Shown here in pieces: positions 8,755-17,655 of a stretch of DNA of 64,000 nucleotides. The notes below the pieces were generated by a model. The model ran no database searches and was not told the DNA's origin. It saw only the letters and a program-made list of their open reading frames with translations. The first letter of the stretch is position 1, and each line of letters opens with the position of its first letter. The stretch comes from Clostridium sp. E02. Its GTDB lineage: Bacteria > Bacillota > Clostridia > Lachnospirales > Lachnospiraceae. The position numbers and the translations under genes were made by a program. The stretch lies in contig NZ_RJLQ01000007.1 of assembly GCF_003833015.1 (NCBI RefSeq), positions 62,001 to 126,000 on the forward strand, read 5' to 3'.

Positions 8755-10150
8755 AGGCTTCCCCTTTCTCAATCAGATCTATTTTGGCCCTTTCATCTGC
8801 ATACAGCTTTAATATGCTGCGAAAGAACTCCACCCCATTATTTTCAAAAAAACTGCTGTAAAATAAGTGTAACAAAGCAAGACAATACATTCTGTCAGGA
8901 ACCTCCATTTCATTTAAATTAAATACACTCATGATTCTGACTGCAACAAAAAATCTTGCAGTATCATCTAGTTTTAATTCAAAACTTTCTATTTTATCCA
9001 ACAGCTTGTTTAAAAGCTCATGCCTAACAGGACTTAAAATCAGTCTCACATCTAGTTTTATTGTTTTTAACAAAGGATTCGTATGTGACAGGCATACAGT
9101 ATCTAGATCATTCTTTTGCTGTAATATAAAATCATGTTCCATAAATGTCCGCTTGTGATATTTCGGTGCCAAAAAACGGTCAAAAAGAAGAACGGATAAA
9201 AAAAATATAGTCAAATCAGCGATTGCCGGATTATACCCCGAAACATAAAAATCGAAAAATACGGGCTTCAAACCAAGGTTGAGCATATTGGGATCTCCAT
9301 GGGAGATAACACAGGATAATTCCGGCCCAGTTTCAAAATAATTTATGCTTTCCTGCAATATATGTCTTGTTGTTATGCTATTCTCCCCATTCACATAAAC
9401 CGTATAATCCATCCACTCGCAGTTTTCATACCACAAAACAATTCGGCTTTTCAGTCTGTCCCTAAAAAAAAGATCCAAAGGATATGATTTTCTGGGAATC
9501 TGGTCACTGTAATTTCTGGTATAGGCGCTTATTACTGTATCAAGCTGGACTAATACATGCTCCGGCAAATGGGAATATTCATCGTACTGTGCCAGCAAAT
9601 CCTGGAGCAATCCACGATTTGCTCCTGTTGATTTGTCAAACTCATAAAAAGATATTACATAATTAATAAAATAATCTACTCCTACCAATACAGAACAAGG
9701 AAATTTAAAACGGACAGTCGCATAACCGGAAAGTTCTTGTTCATGATGCTTCAAGTCCAGAATTTTATAAAAAAATTTTCTATTACCTTTGTCTGCATAT
9801 CCGTTGATTGAATTCTTCCAATAACGCACAAGATGAAATTGAAAACCCATCATTTGTAGTAAAAACCGGATACCATATTCTGACAAATCTATGGAATACG
9901 AGTGAAAATTCACAACGCAGCCAATTAATTCACTTAAATTTATCTTCCTTGAAATCAATTCACTGATTTTAATTTTCTCCATAGTATCAACAACCGATAT
10001 TGCATCAGCAAAAATAAAATCCTGTTTCACCTCACGCACTATGTAGTTATGCTGATCAATCTCATATCCGCTACCTTTTACCTGCTGTGACACAATAGTC
10101 TGGCCATGGTTCGTCAAGATAAACTCCTGATACCGTATCATGTATCTCAT
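8744..10150 (-). CDS. APH/choline kinase-fold phosphotransferase
   Basis: 468 residues. The C-terminal half carries the aminoglycoside-phosphotransferase catalytic loop HGDPNMLN (His284, Asp286, Asn291) followed by FFDFYVSGYNPAIADL, where Asp300 corresponds to the metal-binding Asp. The family phosphorylates hydroxyl groups of small molecules such as aminoglycosides, choline, homoserine or fructosamines. The N-terminal 200 residues are long and not obviously a kinase N-lobe, so another domain may be fused. It could make the product, or protect the producer by phosphorylating it next to the exporter. It overlaps the exporter gene by 4 bases (ATGA type) and the carrier-protein gene by 11. Confidence 0.7.
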   Translation of the reverse strand: MRYMIRYQEFILTNHGQTIVSQQVKGSGYEIDQHNYIVREVKQDFIFADAISVVDTMEKIKISELISRKINLSELIGCVVNFHSYSIDLSEYGIRFLLQMMGFQFHLVRYWKNSINGYADKGNRKFFYKILDLKHHEQELSGYATVRFKFPCSVLVGVDYFINYVISFYEFDKSTGANRGLLQDLLAQYDEYSHLPEHVLVQLDTVISAYTRNYSDQIPRKSYPLDLFFRDRLKSRIVLWYENCEWMDYTVYVNGENSITTRHILQESINYFETGPELSCVISHGDPNMLNLGLKPVFFDFYVSGYNPAIADLTIFFLSVLLFDRFLAPKYHKRTFMEHDFILQQKNDLDTVCLSHTNPLLKTIKLDVRLILSPVRHELLNKLLDKIESFELKLDDTARFFVAVRIMSVFNLNEMEVPDRMYCLALLHLFYSSFFENNGVEFFRSILKLYADERAKIDLIEKGEAYVR

Positions 10151-11919
10151 AGTAAAATTCCACCTTTGCTGTTCTTTTCAATTTTAATCTGCCTGCTGAA
10201 TATGGAACGGTAAGTTGGGTTCGTATCAAATAATTCTTTGTGGGTTCCAACCGCAGATATACAGCTCCCATCCATTACAATGATTCTTCCACAATTCTGA
10301 ATAGAGGATAACCTGTGGGCGATGGTTATCAGAGTTTTACCGGAAGAAATCTTCCTAACCGCCTCCATAACCAGAGTTTCATTTTGTCCGTCCAGTGAAC
10401 TTGTCGCCTCATCAAAGATTAAAATATCTGTATTCTTCAGGAATACTCTTGCAATTGCCAACCTTTGTTTCTGGCCTCCTGAGAGCTTCACTCCCCTCTC
10501 GCCTACGATGGTCTCCAACCCCATAGGAAGCGACAAAATAAAATTATAAATACAAGCTTCTTTGCACGCATGAAACAACTCCTCATCCGTAGCATTCCAT
10601 TTTGCAAATCTAAGGTTTTCCCTAATAGAAAGATTAAACATTTGCGTATCCTGAGTTACGATGCTCACCTTCTTACCTATGCTTTCTCTGGAAATACAAG
10701 CGACATCATATCCCCCAAGAAAAACTTTTCCTGACTGCAGCTGATACAAGCCCATAATGACTTTTGCCAATGTGGTTTTACCGCAGCCGCTTCGCCCTAT
10801 GACTGCCACATGCTCACCGGAATGTATACATAGATTAATATCCTTTAAGACATTGCCTTTGCTCCCGCTATAACAGAAATTCACATATTCCAGACGGATT
10901 TCGCTCTCCAAATTGCGAACACGGGTCTTTTGCTCGGTGTTTATTGAATATAGCTCTAGTACATGCTGTATCAGCGGCACATCGCTCTTCAGATTCAGCA
11001 CTGAATCACAGCACTGATTGATTAATTTAAAAAACTGCTCATAATAATTCATGAATGCCAACATGATACCTATATTGATGTAACCCAGAAAACTAAGTAT
11101 CCCGCCACAAAAATACAGGTTGAGCTTTGTAATAAAAAATTCTTTTATAGATATAAATCCCCGGTTAATATACCAATAAATCTGTGCTCTACGAAACTGC
11201 TCCGTCTGTAACCTTCTATGCTTTTGTAGCGTCCTAATGCAATCGGCCTGCAGGTTGTTAGTCTTTACTTCTTTCCAGTTCTGTAATATCCCATGAAGAA
11301 AGCTTTCATAATTTCCCTTTTCCTCCCTCTGCTCCGACGCAACCTTTTGAATTCTCTTCCCCATCACTTTTGTAAACAGATAAGAAATAGGAACCATTAA
11401 AAAACCCACAAGAGCAAGTTGTAGACTCATGTTGAGTAAAATTACGGCAATCACAATACTTGAAATCAACGAATGATAAAAATTCAAAATATGTTCCTGC
11501 AGAAACCTTCGGATGGACCCAGTATCACTTTCCAACTTTGTCTTCAAACTTCCTATTCCGTACTTCTCAAAATCTTCCTGAGGTATCCGTGTCAGATTCT
11601 GTATCATTTTCTTTTTTAATCGCACTTCCAACCGAAAGTAAAGTATGTTTCCCACTACCTTCTGAAAGACAGTATCAACTGTCTGAAGCAAATAAACTGC
11701 AATATACCCCAAAACGATCCATAAGAGATACTGCTTTCTGTGTTCGACCATCACGTAATTAACTAATATTAAATAAAGCCATGGTGGCAGCAATGACAGA
11801 ATAAGTGTCCATGCCTTCATACAAAACAATGCCGCCAGATAACGTTTGTTTCCCTTCAGGTAAGGATATATCTCCTTAAATATCTCAAGCCTTAAGGAAT
11901 AATCTGTTAATTTAGCCAT
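10147..11919 (-). CDS. ABC exporter half-transporter (TMD-NBD) 2
   Basis: 590 residues: about six membrane segments in the first 300, then an ATPase domain with Walker A GRSGCGKTT, signature LSGGQKQRLAIAR, Walker B LIFDEATSS and the H-loop AHRLSS. Type IV (MsbA/LmrA-like) exporter architecture. It overlaps the neighbouring half-transporter by 8 bases, so a heterodimer is likely. Both partners keep a Glu after Walker B. No peptidase C39 domain is fused, so leader cleavage is not indicated. Likely role: export of the metabolite made by this operon. Confidence 0.9.
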   Translation of the reverse strand: MAKLTDYSLRLEIFKEIYPYLKGNKRYLAALFCMKAWTLILSLLPPWLYLILVNYVMVEHRKQYLLWIVLGYIAVYLLQTVDTVFQKVVGNILYFRLEVRLKKKMIQNLTRIPQEDFEKYGIGSLKTKLESDTGSIRRFLQEHILNFYHSLISSIVIAVILLNMSLQLALVGFLMVPISYLFTKVMGKRIQKVASEQREEKGNYESFLHGILQNWKEVKTNNLQADCIRTLQKHRRLQTEQFRRAQIYWYINRGFISIKEFFITKLNLYFCGGILSFLGYINIGIMLAFMNYYEQFFKLINQCCDSVLNLKSDVPLIQHVLELYSINTEQKTRVRNLESEIRLEYVNFCYSGSKGNVLKDINLCIHSGEHVAVIGRSGCGKTTLAKVIMGLYQLQSGKVFLGGYDVACISRESIGKKVSIVTQDTQMFNLSIRENLRFAKWNATDEELFHACKEACIYNFILSLPMGLETIVGERGVKLSGGQKQRLAIARVFLKNTDILIFDEATSSLDGQNETLVMEAVRKISSGKTLITIAHRLSSIQNCGRIIVMDGSCISAVGTHKELFDTNPTYRSIFSRQIKIEKNSKGGILL

Positions 11920-13645
11920 AATCAGTCACCCCCTCATATTGCTCTCTGAAAATTTGCTTATAAGGCTCACACTTTGCAAGTAACCGGTCATGTTTGTCAA
12001 ATCCCACCACTTTGCCATCAGACAATACAAGTATGGCATCAGACGATTGTATCGTTGTCAACCTATGTGCGATGATTAAAATGGTACAGTTTTTACTCAA
12101 TACATCCCAGCAGTCGGTAACAATACTCTCCGTTTCACCATCAAGGGAGCTTGTCGCTTCATCAAATATAAGAATTGCGGGATTCTTCACCAGTGCTCTG
12201 GCGATGGAAAGCCTCTGGCGCTGCCCACCCGACATTCCAATTCCTCCGTTGCCAAGACATGTATCAAGTCCATCTTTCATGGAACTTACAAATTCATGAA
12301 GATTAACCATTCTCAGGGCATTCCATATAAGCTCATCCTGGTTACAATCAGCTTGATAGCTGATATTGTAACGGATAGAACCATCAAACACCGGACTATC
12401 TTGATGTACAATACCAATCTGATCTCTTAACCTATAAAGATTATATTCAGACAGCGGCTTTCCATCAATCAATATTTCACCGCGTTCCGGTTCATATAAA
12501 CGATAGATAAGGTTTACGAGGGTGGATTTCCCCGTACCGCTTGCTCCCACAATGGATATCTTTCTATTTGCTTCCACCTTAAAGCTAACCTCTTTCAGCA
12601 CCGTTTTGGCTTTTTCATATGAAAAACTGACATCGCGGAACTCCACGGAAGCATTACAAATTTCACTCGCGGTTAGATCTCCAGTACTATCCTCTTCCTC
12701 CTCATTAAATAGCTCTGCAACCCTGTCGATGGATGCCATATTGGCTGATATATTCATTGTTTTATCATTTAAGCTGTTAAAAACACCGATACATTTAGCA
12801 AAATAAGCAATGCAGGCAGTAAATTCTCCTATGCTCATTTGTCCATTGATAATAAAAACCGCGGCAAATCCATACAAACAAATCTGTGCCAAAGTTTGGA
12901 TTCCAGAATTAACCCGCTCGGAAAAAACTTCCACACGATCCACCTTAATTCTAATACGGATAATTTTAACTGTTCTGCCTATGTAATCACATACCACATT
13001 TCCTGCCGCATTTAAAAGTTTAACTTCCTGCATCCCTTTTAAGATTTCAAACACCCAAGAAGACAAAAGTCCATTTTCCTTCAGATTTTCAGCATGATAC
13101 CTTTTAGAGAGCCTTGAAAAATACCGAGACGAATAAACGACCACCGGTGTAATCAATATAGAATATAACGCAATTCCCCAATTGATATAAAAGAGAAAGA
13201 AAATGGAAATACCCAAATTGACAATTCCTCCCGCCGCATAAAAAATATTCCAGTGAATCAATTCCATTATTTGTTCCGTATCATCAGACATACGTTTAAT
13301 AATATCCCCTGAATGCATATCAGCCAGATACTGTCCTTTCAGAGACAATACCTTTTTAAATATGTCCTCTTTAATATCGAACAAAAAATCAGTCATCAAA
13401 TATGCCCAATTCATATTCAGGATAAAATGGAAAACCTGATTGACAAGAAAAAGAAAAACATAAATCTCTATGACGAAAAAAAATAGATGTAAATCCTTTT
13501 CATAAAATATTACGTCAATCAATCTACCAAAAATATAAGGAAATACAGCTCCTATTAAAACTGTTATCACGATACATAAAAAGAGTACTATAAATTTTAG
13601 AGTATATGGTTTAGCGTATCTATTTATAAATTGAAATTTTTTCAT
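11912..13645 (-). CDS. ABC exporter half-transporter (TMD-NBD) 1
   Basis: 577 residues with an N-terminal transmembrane region (about 15-300) and a C-terminal ATPase: Walker A GASGTGKST, signature MSGGQRQRLSIAR, Walker B ILIFDEATSSLD, H-loop AHRLTT. It pairs with the downstream half-transporter, with 8 bases of overlap. It follows the first carrier-protein gene by 26 bases. The product is a plasma-membrane exporter subunit; the cargo is inferred to be the cluster metabolite. Confidence 0.9.
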   Translation of the reverse strand: MKKFQFINRYAKPYTLKFIVLFLCIVITVLIGAVFPYIFGRLIDVIFYEKDLHLFFFVIEIYVFLFLVNQVFHFILNMNWAYLMTDFLFDIKEDIFKKVLSLKGQYLADMHSGDIIKRMSDDTEQIMELIHWNIFYAAGGIVNLGISIFFLFYINWGIALYSILITPVVVYSSRYFSRLSKRYHAENLKENGLLSSWVFEILKGMQEVKLLNAAGNVVCDYIGRTVKIIRIRIKVDRVEVFSERVNSGIQTLAQICLYGFAAVFIINGQMSIGEFTACIAYFAKCIGVFNSLNDKTMNISANMASIDRVAELFNEEEEDSTGDLTASEICNASVEFRDVSFSYEKAKTVLKEVSFKVEANRKISIVGASGTGKSTLVNLIYRLYEPERGEILIDGKPLSEYNLYRLRDQIGIVHQDSPVFDGSIRYNISYQADCNQDELIWNALRMVNLHEFVSSMKDGLDTCLGNGGIGMSGGQRQRLSIARALVKNPAILIFDEATSSLDGETESIVTDCWDVLSKNCTILIIAHRLTTIQSSDAILVLSDGKVVGFDKHDRLLAKCEPYKQIFREQYEGVTDYG

Positions 13646-13671
13646 TTTATTCCTCTATTTCACTTTGCCGG

Positions 13672-13914
13672 TTACAACATTTGAAGGATATCCAATATCT
13701 TATTTACAGTATTTGCCTCAGATAATAAAAGCTTAGAATCTGGAAACATGCATTCAAATTCATCCTCAATCTGTACAATCATTTTAACAAATGATATTGA
13801 ATTCAATCCAAATTTCTCTAGTTCCACCTCCCGCTGCTTAAGGGTGATGGTGGTTCCTTCCAAATTTCTGTTTACAATTTCCATAATTTTTTCCACATTA
13901 ATTTCTTCCATCAT
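13672..13914 (-). CDS. Free-standing carrier protein 1, first gene of the operon
   Basis: 80 residues from the ATG at 13914, which has AGGGAGGGAG six bases upstream; a longer frame from 13962 lacks a ribosome site. The attachment motif is FGLNSISFVKMI with Ser39, followed by IEDEFE. Asn in place of the more common Asp before the Ser is tolerated in carrier proteins. It is the promoter-proximal gene of the biosynthetic operon and precedes the exporter genes. Confidence 0.85.
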   Translation of the reverse strand: MMEEINVEKIMEIVNRNLEGTTITLKQREVELEKFGLNSISFVKMIVQIEDEFECMFPDSKLLLSEANTVNKILDILQML

Positions 13915-14118
13915 AAAATCTCCCTCCCTAAAAATGTACTTTATAAAATTCCTCTTTACCAATTAATTTGCCTTAATTGCTAAGCAAAATACTGGGTAGG
14001 TTCTCAGCAAGTAATGGAATTCCATGTTCTTTTTCATTGAATGTAAATTTATAAACTGTTGAATTATTTTACATATGCAAATACTAATTTATATATAAGT
14101 GTAACATTATTATGTTAA

Positions 14119-14153
14119 AATGTAAATTTAAATTTTACATTTATTTTTACATT
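14119..14153. promoter_or_regulatory. Palindromic operator-like site upstream of the biosynthetic operon
   Basis: Arms AATGTAAA and TTTACATT enclose a 7-base TTTAAAT spacer at 14119-14141, and a further TTTTTACATTT half-site follows at 14145. More TGTAAATTTA and TTTTACAT half-sites lie at 14041-14075. This 110-base AT-rich block is between the operon start (13914) and the GH3 remnant and is a candidate regulator-binding region. The cognate regulator is not in the window. Confidence 0.4.
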
Positions 14154-14400
14154 TGAACATTTTTTCTATTTTTTTGATTACCTGATTTTTTTCAAGGTAA
14201 CCCTTGTATTTATTTATTCCTTGATAGCGGGTGATGACATATGCAGGATGGACCTGACTGGAGCCGTGATCTCCTATGACCTCTTTTTCTCCTAATTTGC
14301 CGAGAACAACAAGCCCTTTGCGAACGGCTTCTACTAGTCTCTCGCCAAAAAACTGAGTACAGCACATCTCCATGTTTTGCCCTCCATTGGAAGCTTCCAC
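14128..14400 (-). pseudogene. Remnant of a GH3 glycosidase C-terminal domain
   Basis: An open frame of 90 codons contains VIGDHGSSQVHPAYVITRYQ, which resembles the GD(R/H)GSSxVxPPYVVTPLxGI block at the start of the C-terminal domain of GH3 beta-glucosidases. No catalytic N-terminal barrel and no remaining C-terminal part is found on either side, and the frame ends in a low-complexity Lys-rich tail. I read it as a decayed fragment. It could instead be a short orphan gene, but there is no convincing ribosome site. Confidence 0.4.
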
Positions 14401-14466
14401 GGTATTTACAAAAAACTAGAAGAATCAATATGCAATTGCGTGCTTTTTTATTGATCCAACTCGTGT

Positions 14467-14472
14467 TATAAT
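14467..14472 (+). promoter_or_regulatory. Promoter -10 for the hydroxyacid dehydrogenase
   Basis: A perfect TATAAT lies 60 bases before the start codon, with a TG-poor but T-rich -35 region (TTTTTT) about 17 bases upstream. Assigned mainly from the -10. Confidence 0.4.
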
Positions 14473-14532
14473 CATGTTGCAGGATTTGCCATTCAATTTC
14501 CTGCAATCTATATTACGATTGGAGTGATACAT

Positions 14533-15480
14533 ATGAATATAGTACTTTTAGAATCTCTTGGAATCCCTGAAAACCTTTTAATGGAATGTGCAAAACCATT
14601 AACCGATGCCGGTCACAGCTTTACTGCATATGAAAAAAACACGGACCCACTCATTCAAATGGAACATGCCAAGAAAGCAGACATTCTTATGATTGCAAAC
14701 ATGCCTCTTTCGAGAGATGTGATTACTGCTTGTGAACAGTTAAAATTTATTGATGTTGCTTTTACTGGAGTTGACCATGTAGATCTTTCTGCTGCAAAAG
14801 CAAAAGGAATTAAAGTCAGCAATGCTGCCGGTTATTCTACAGAAGCCGTTGCCGAATTGACTCTATGTATGGCCCTCTCTCTTTTGCGCAATGTCCCTCA
14901 AGTGGAGGCCCGATGCAGGGAGGGAAAGACAAAAGATGGACTTGTTGGATCTGAGCTTATGGGGAAAACCGTGGGGATCATAGGCACTGGCGCCATCGGT
15001 TTAAGAACGGCACGTCTATTCCATGCGTTTGGCTGCACCGTTCTAGGCTATAAACGCCATGAAAATAAAACGAACCCGGATTTTATTGAGCAGGTTTCCC
15101 TTGAGGAACTGCTTTCTCGTTCCGATATTGTGAGTTTGCATTGCCCATTAAATGATGATTCTCATCATCTTATCAACAAAGAAACGATCTCTAAAATGAA
15201 AAAGGGTGCTTACTTAATCAATGCCGCCAGGGGTCCCGTTGTGGATTCTTTAGCACTTGCGGAAGCATTAAATAATGGATATTTATCTGGGGCAGGGATT
15301 GACGTATTCGAAGGAGAACCACCACTTACTAAAACCCATCCACTTTTAAATTGCAAAAACACCATAGTAACTCCTCACGTGGCATTCGCAACAAAAGAAT
15401 CTATGGAATCAAGAGCTAAGATTGTTTTTCAGAACATTAAAAGTTGGTTAGATGGCACGCAGGAAAACATTGTTTTATAA
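14533..15480 (+). CDS. D-isomer-specific 2-hydroxyacid dehydrogenase
   Basis: 315 residues. NAD-binding motif GIIGTGAIG at about 146 and the catalytic residues of the family: Arg in AARGPVVD, Glu in GIDVFEGEPP, and His in VTPHVAFAT. It reduces a 2-oxoacid to a D-2-hydroxyacid (or the reverse) with NAD(H); glycerate, lactate or phosphoglycerate are possible substrates and the sequence does not decide. The start is the ATG at 14533, eight bases after TGGAG; an upstream in-frame GTG at 14524 overlaps that site and is rejected. Single-gene unit followed by tRNA genes. Confidence 0.9.
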   Translation: MNIVLLESLGIPENLLMECAKPLTDAGHSFTAYEKNTDPLIQMEHAKKADILMIANMPLSRDVITACEQLKFIDVAFTGVDHVDLSAAKAKGIKVSNAAGYSTEAVAELTLCMALSLLRNVPQVEARCREGKTKDGLVGSELMGKTVGIIGTGAIGLRTARLFHAFGCTVLGYKRHENKTNPDFIEQVSLEELLSRSDIVSLHCPLNDDSHHLINKETISKMKKGAYLINAARGPVVDSLALAEALNNGYLSGAGIDVFEGEPPLTKTHPLLNCKNTIVTPHVAFATKESMESRAKIVFQNIKSWLDGTQENIVL

Positions 15481-15528
15481 TTAATTAACTTTTTCATCCC
15501 CCTATTTTCTTATTTGTACGAATTCTTC

Positions 15529-15556
15529 TTGTAATTACAACGCATCGTGCTATAAT
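15529..15556 (+). promoter_or_regulatory. Promoter of the tRNA pair
   Basis: TTGTAA at 15529 and TATAAT at 15551 with a 16-base spacer, ending 8 bases before the first tRNA. Confidence 0.7.
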
Positions 15557-15564
15557 CAAGATAA

Positions 15565-15637
15565 GGGGATATAGCTCAGCTGGGAGAGCGATGCGTTCGC
15601 AACGCATAGGTCACGAGTTCGAGTCTCGCTATCTCCA
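15565..15637 (+). tRNA. tRNA-Ala (anticodon CGC)
   Basis: Full cloverleaf: acceptor GGGGATA pairing TATCTCC, D-arm AGCTCAGCTGGGAGAGC, anticodon stem ATGCG/CGCAT around loop TTCGCAA giving anticodon CGC, and T-arm GAGTTCGAGTCTC. The 3' CCA is not encoded. It decodes GCG, a less common alanine codon in this AT-leaning genome. Confidence 0.92.
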
Positions 15638-15643
15638 CGAAAT

Positions 15644-15717
15644 GGAAGTATAGCTCAGCTGGGATGAGCGTTCGCCTCACACGCGAAAGGTCATGGGTTC
15701 GAGCCCCATTACTTCCA
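15644..15717 (+). tRNA. tRNA-Val (anticodon CAC)
   Basis: Acceptor GGAAGTA pairing TACTTCC, D-arm AGCTCAGCTGGGATGAGC, anticodon stem TTCGC/GCGAA around CTCACAC giving anticodon CAC, T-arm GGGTTCGAGCCCC. CCA is not encoded. It lies 6 bases after the alanine tRNA and is surely co-transcribed. Confidence 0.92.
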
Positions 15718-15733
15718 TTTTACCATAAACAGC

Positions 15734-15785
15734 CAAGACACCGGGATCACTTGTAAATACAGGGGATTCCGGTGTTCTTGTTTTA
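15734..15785 (+). terminator. Rho-independent terminator after the tRNAs
   Basis: CAAGACACCGG pairs with CCGGTGTTCTTG (one bulge), followed by TTTTAT. It separates the tRNA unit from the convergent ligase gene. Confidence 0.7.
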
Positions 15786-15813
15786 TCCTAAACTAATGAA
15801 ACTTATAGTTGCT

Positions 15814-16740
15814 CTATAAAATCCCGCAATCTTTTGCTGTTTTATCATCTCTTATGCCTTTGAATACAGGCTGTCTGAAACTTTCTTTGTCGGTTGGCAT
15901 TGACTCTACAATACAAACCAATTCAGGTACTAGCCATACAGCATCATGATTCCCTTCCGGAACGTATCCAAATGGAGAATAGTCGATTACTTTATAGTTA
16001 TGTTGGTTTAATATCCTCAAACTTACCCCTAATGTGACATGCCCTCTATAAACAATCGTATCATGATCATATTGCCCAAGTACAAGGCTTGTCATATTAT
16101 TTGGTTTTTTAATATATCCACAGATCACACAATCATCGGTAGACAATACTTTGCATTTAATCCAGTCTTTCGTTTTCTTTCCCTGCCAATACAGGCTATC
16201 TATCTTTTTTGCGACAATTCCCTCTAGCCCCTGTTTCTTCACCAGATCAAATAACATGATACCGCTATTCTCCACGTAACGTGATACTGATATCAAGTTA
16301 TTTTCCAAAACCACATCATTTAAATACTTCTTTCGTTCCAAAAGTGGAAGCATTGTGATATCTTTCTCTTTATAATACAAGATATCATAAGCGACAATAC
16401 TGGCAGGAAATCGATCAGATTCCAATTTTATCTTGAAAGGATTCGTCATCATTGCTCGTTTTTGCACCTGGTAAAAGTCAGGGATGCCATTTTTAAGTAC
16501 CACTAATTCATTGTCTAGAATGCATTTTGTTTTTACCTGCTTATGCAACGGTTCCAATTCTGGAAAAAGTGGTGTCATAAGTTTATTTCTTTTATTTCTC
16601 ATATCTGTTTTATCATTTAAAAAGGACACACATCGGATGCCATCCCATTTTATTTCAAAAATATAATCTGGTGCATTAAACGGATCTTGTATTTCATAAA
16701 TGAGCATAGGGCTTATATTTTTACTTTCAAATATGTCCAT
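15814..16740 (-). CDS. ligD: ATP-dependent DNA ligase, LigD ligase-domain type
   Basis: 308 residues. The adenylation motif is EIKWDGIR with the nucleotidyl Lys31, followed by DNELVVL (motif III-like), EGIVAKK (motif IV) and DWIKCK (motif V). It seals double-strand breaks in non-homologous end joining with Ku. Only the ligase domain is present; the polymerase and 3'-phosphoesterase domains of mycobacterial LigD are absent. It overlaps the ku gene by one base (start 16740 inside the ku stop), which confirms the pairing. NHEJ in spore formers protects dormant single-genome spores. Confidence 0.92.
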   Translation of the reverse strand: MDIFESKNISPMLIYEIQDPFNAPDYIFEIKWDGIRCVSFLNDKTDMRNKRNKLMTPLFPELEPLHKQVKTKCILDNELVVLKNGIPDFYQVQKRAMMTNPFKIKLESDRFPASIVAYDILYYKEKDITMLPLLERKKYLNDVVLENNLISVSRYVENSGIMLFDLVKKQGLEGIVAKKIDSLYWQGKKTKDWIKCKVLSTDDCVICGYIKKPNNMTSLVLGQYDHDTIVYRGHVTLGVSLRILNQHNYKVIDYSPFGYVPEGNHDAVWLVPELVCIVESMPTDKESFRQPVFKGIRDDKTAKDCGIL

Positions 16741-17516
16741 TATCCCAGTCCTTTATTTCCTTTTGCCATTTCAACCGTCTTCTTCATCGCTTCCATAAGA
16801 TCAATTATGTTGTTTTCTCCCTCGGTGTCAGAATTTATAATCTCTCTCCCTGCTATCTTTGTTTCTATCGCCTGTCGTAGTCTTTCCTGGTATTCATCCT
16901 GATAGGCACTGGGCTCAAATGTAGAAGTCATGGAATCAATCATAGTTTTCGCCATATTTACTTCTGGTTCTGAAACCTCGACCTTAGCCACACCAACAGG
17001 GACGGCCTGGATCTCTGCTTGATAAAAAAGAGTTTTCGCAATAATTCCATCTTTCGTTGGATACAATACCATTAAATTTTCAGTGGAACCTATTACTGTT
17101 TTTGCGATCCCCACTTCTTTTTGAGATAGCATTGATAACCTTAATAATTCACAAGCTTTTTCTGCTCCTGGCTCTGGCACCACATAGTAATTTTTTTCAT
17201 AGTAAATCTGATCTACATCAGACATTTTCGCAAAATGTTCTATGTGTATCGTTTTATCTTTTTTCGTTTTTATTTTCTCCAACTCATCTTCTGTAAATGT
17301 TACATATTTCCCTTTTTCATATTCATACCCTTTTATAATTTCATCACTCGCTACCTCTTTATTACAGGAAGGACATATTTTTTTGTATTTGACACGCTCG
17401 TGGGTATCTTTACAAAGCTGATTAAAACTTACGGATATCTCTCTCGTTGTTTTATATAACCCAACTGGTATATAAAGCATACCAACACTAATTGCACTTT
17501 TATGAGCTACTGCCAT
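16740..17516 (-). CDS. ku: Ku DNA end-binding protein
   Basis: 258 residues, standard length for bacterial Ku. The N-terminus MAVAHKSAISVGMLYIPVGLY matches the Ku (W.G.I.FG.V.ipV.ly) opening, followed by a zinc-ribbon-like CPSCNKEV and a Ku beta-barrel core with DPIYYEKNYYV-type text (DVDQIYYEKNYYVVPE). It forms the ring that binds broken DNA ends and recruits the ligase encoded immediately downstream. Confidence 0.92.
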   Translation of the reverse strand: MAVAHKSAISVGMLYIPVGLYKTTREISVSFNQLCKDTHERVKYKKICPSCNKEVASDEIIKGYEYEKGKYVTFTEDELEKIKTKKDKTIHIEHFAKMSDVDQIYYEKNYYVVPEPGAEKACELLRLSMLSQKEVGIAKTVIGSTENLMVLYPTKDGIIAKTLFYQAEIQAVPVGVAKVEVSEPEVNMAKTMIDSMTSTFEPSAYQDEYQERLRQAIETKIAGREIINSDTEGENNIIDLMEAMKKTVEMAKGNKGLG

Positions 17517-17655
17517 AGAATCACCACCTTTACTGTTTAGTGTGGCAAAAAAAATGGTACTTATACAAAACTAATCTTCCAGCCATTACAGAAACTACCA
17601 GTATACGAATGGAATCCTATCCTGTAAAATAGAAAAAAAGCGAAAGGTGTTAACG

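Noticed and set aside
10147-13645. Bacteriocin exporter with leader peptidase
   Set aside because: Neither half-transporter has an N-terminal C39 peptidase domain and no precursor peptide was found.
14210-14506. 98-codon minus-strand frame
   Set aside because: Overlaps the GH3-like frame, with Arg/Ser-rich composition typical of a shadow frame and no ribosome site.
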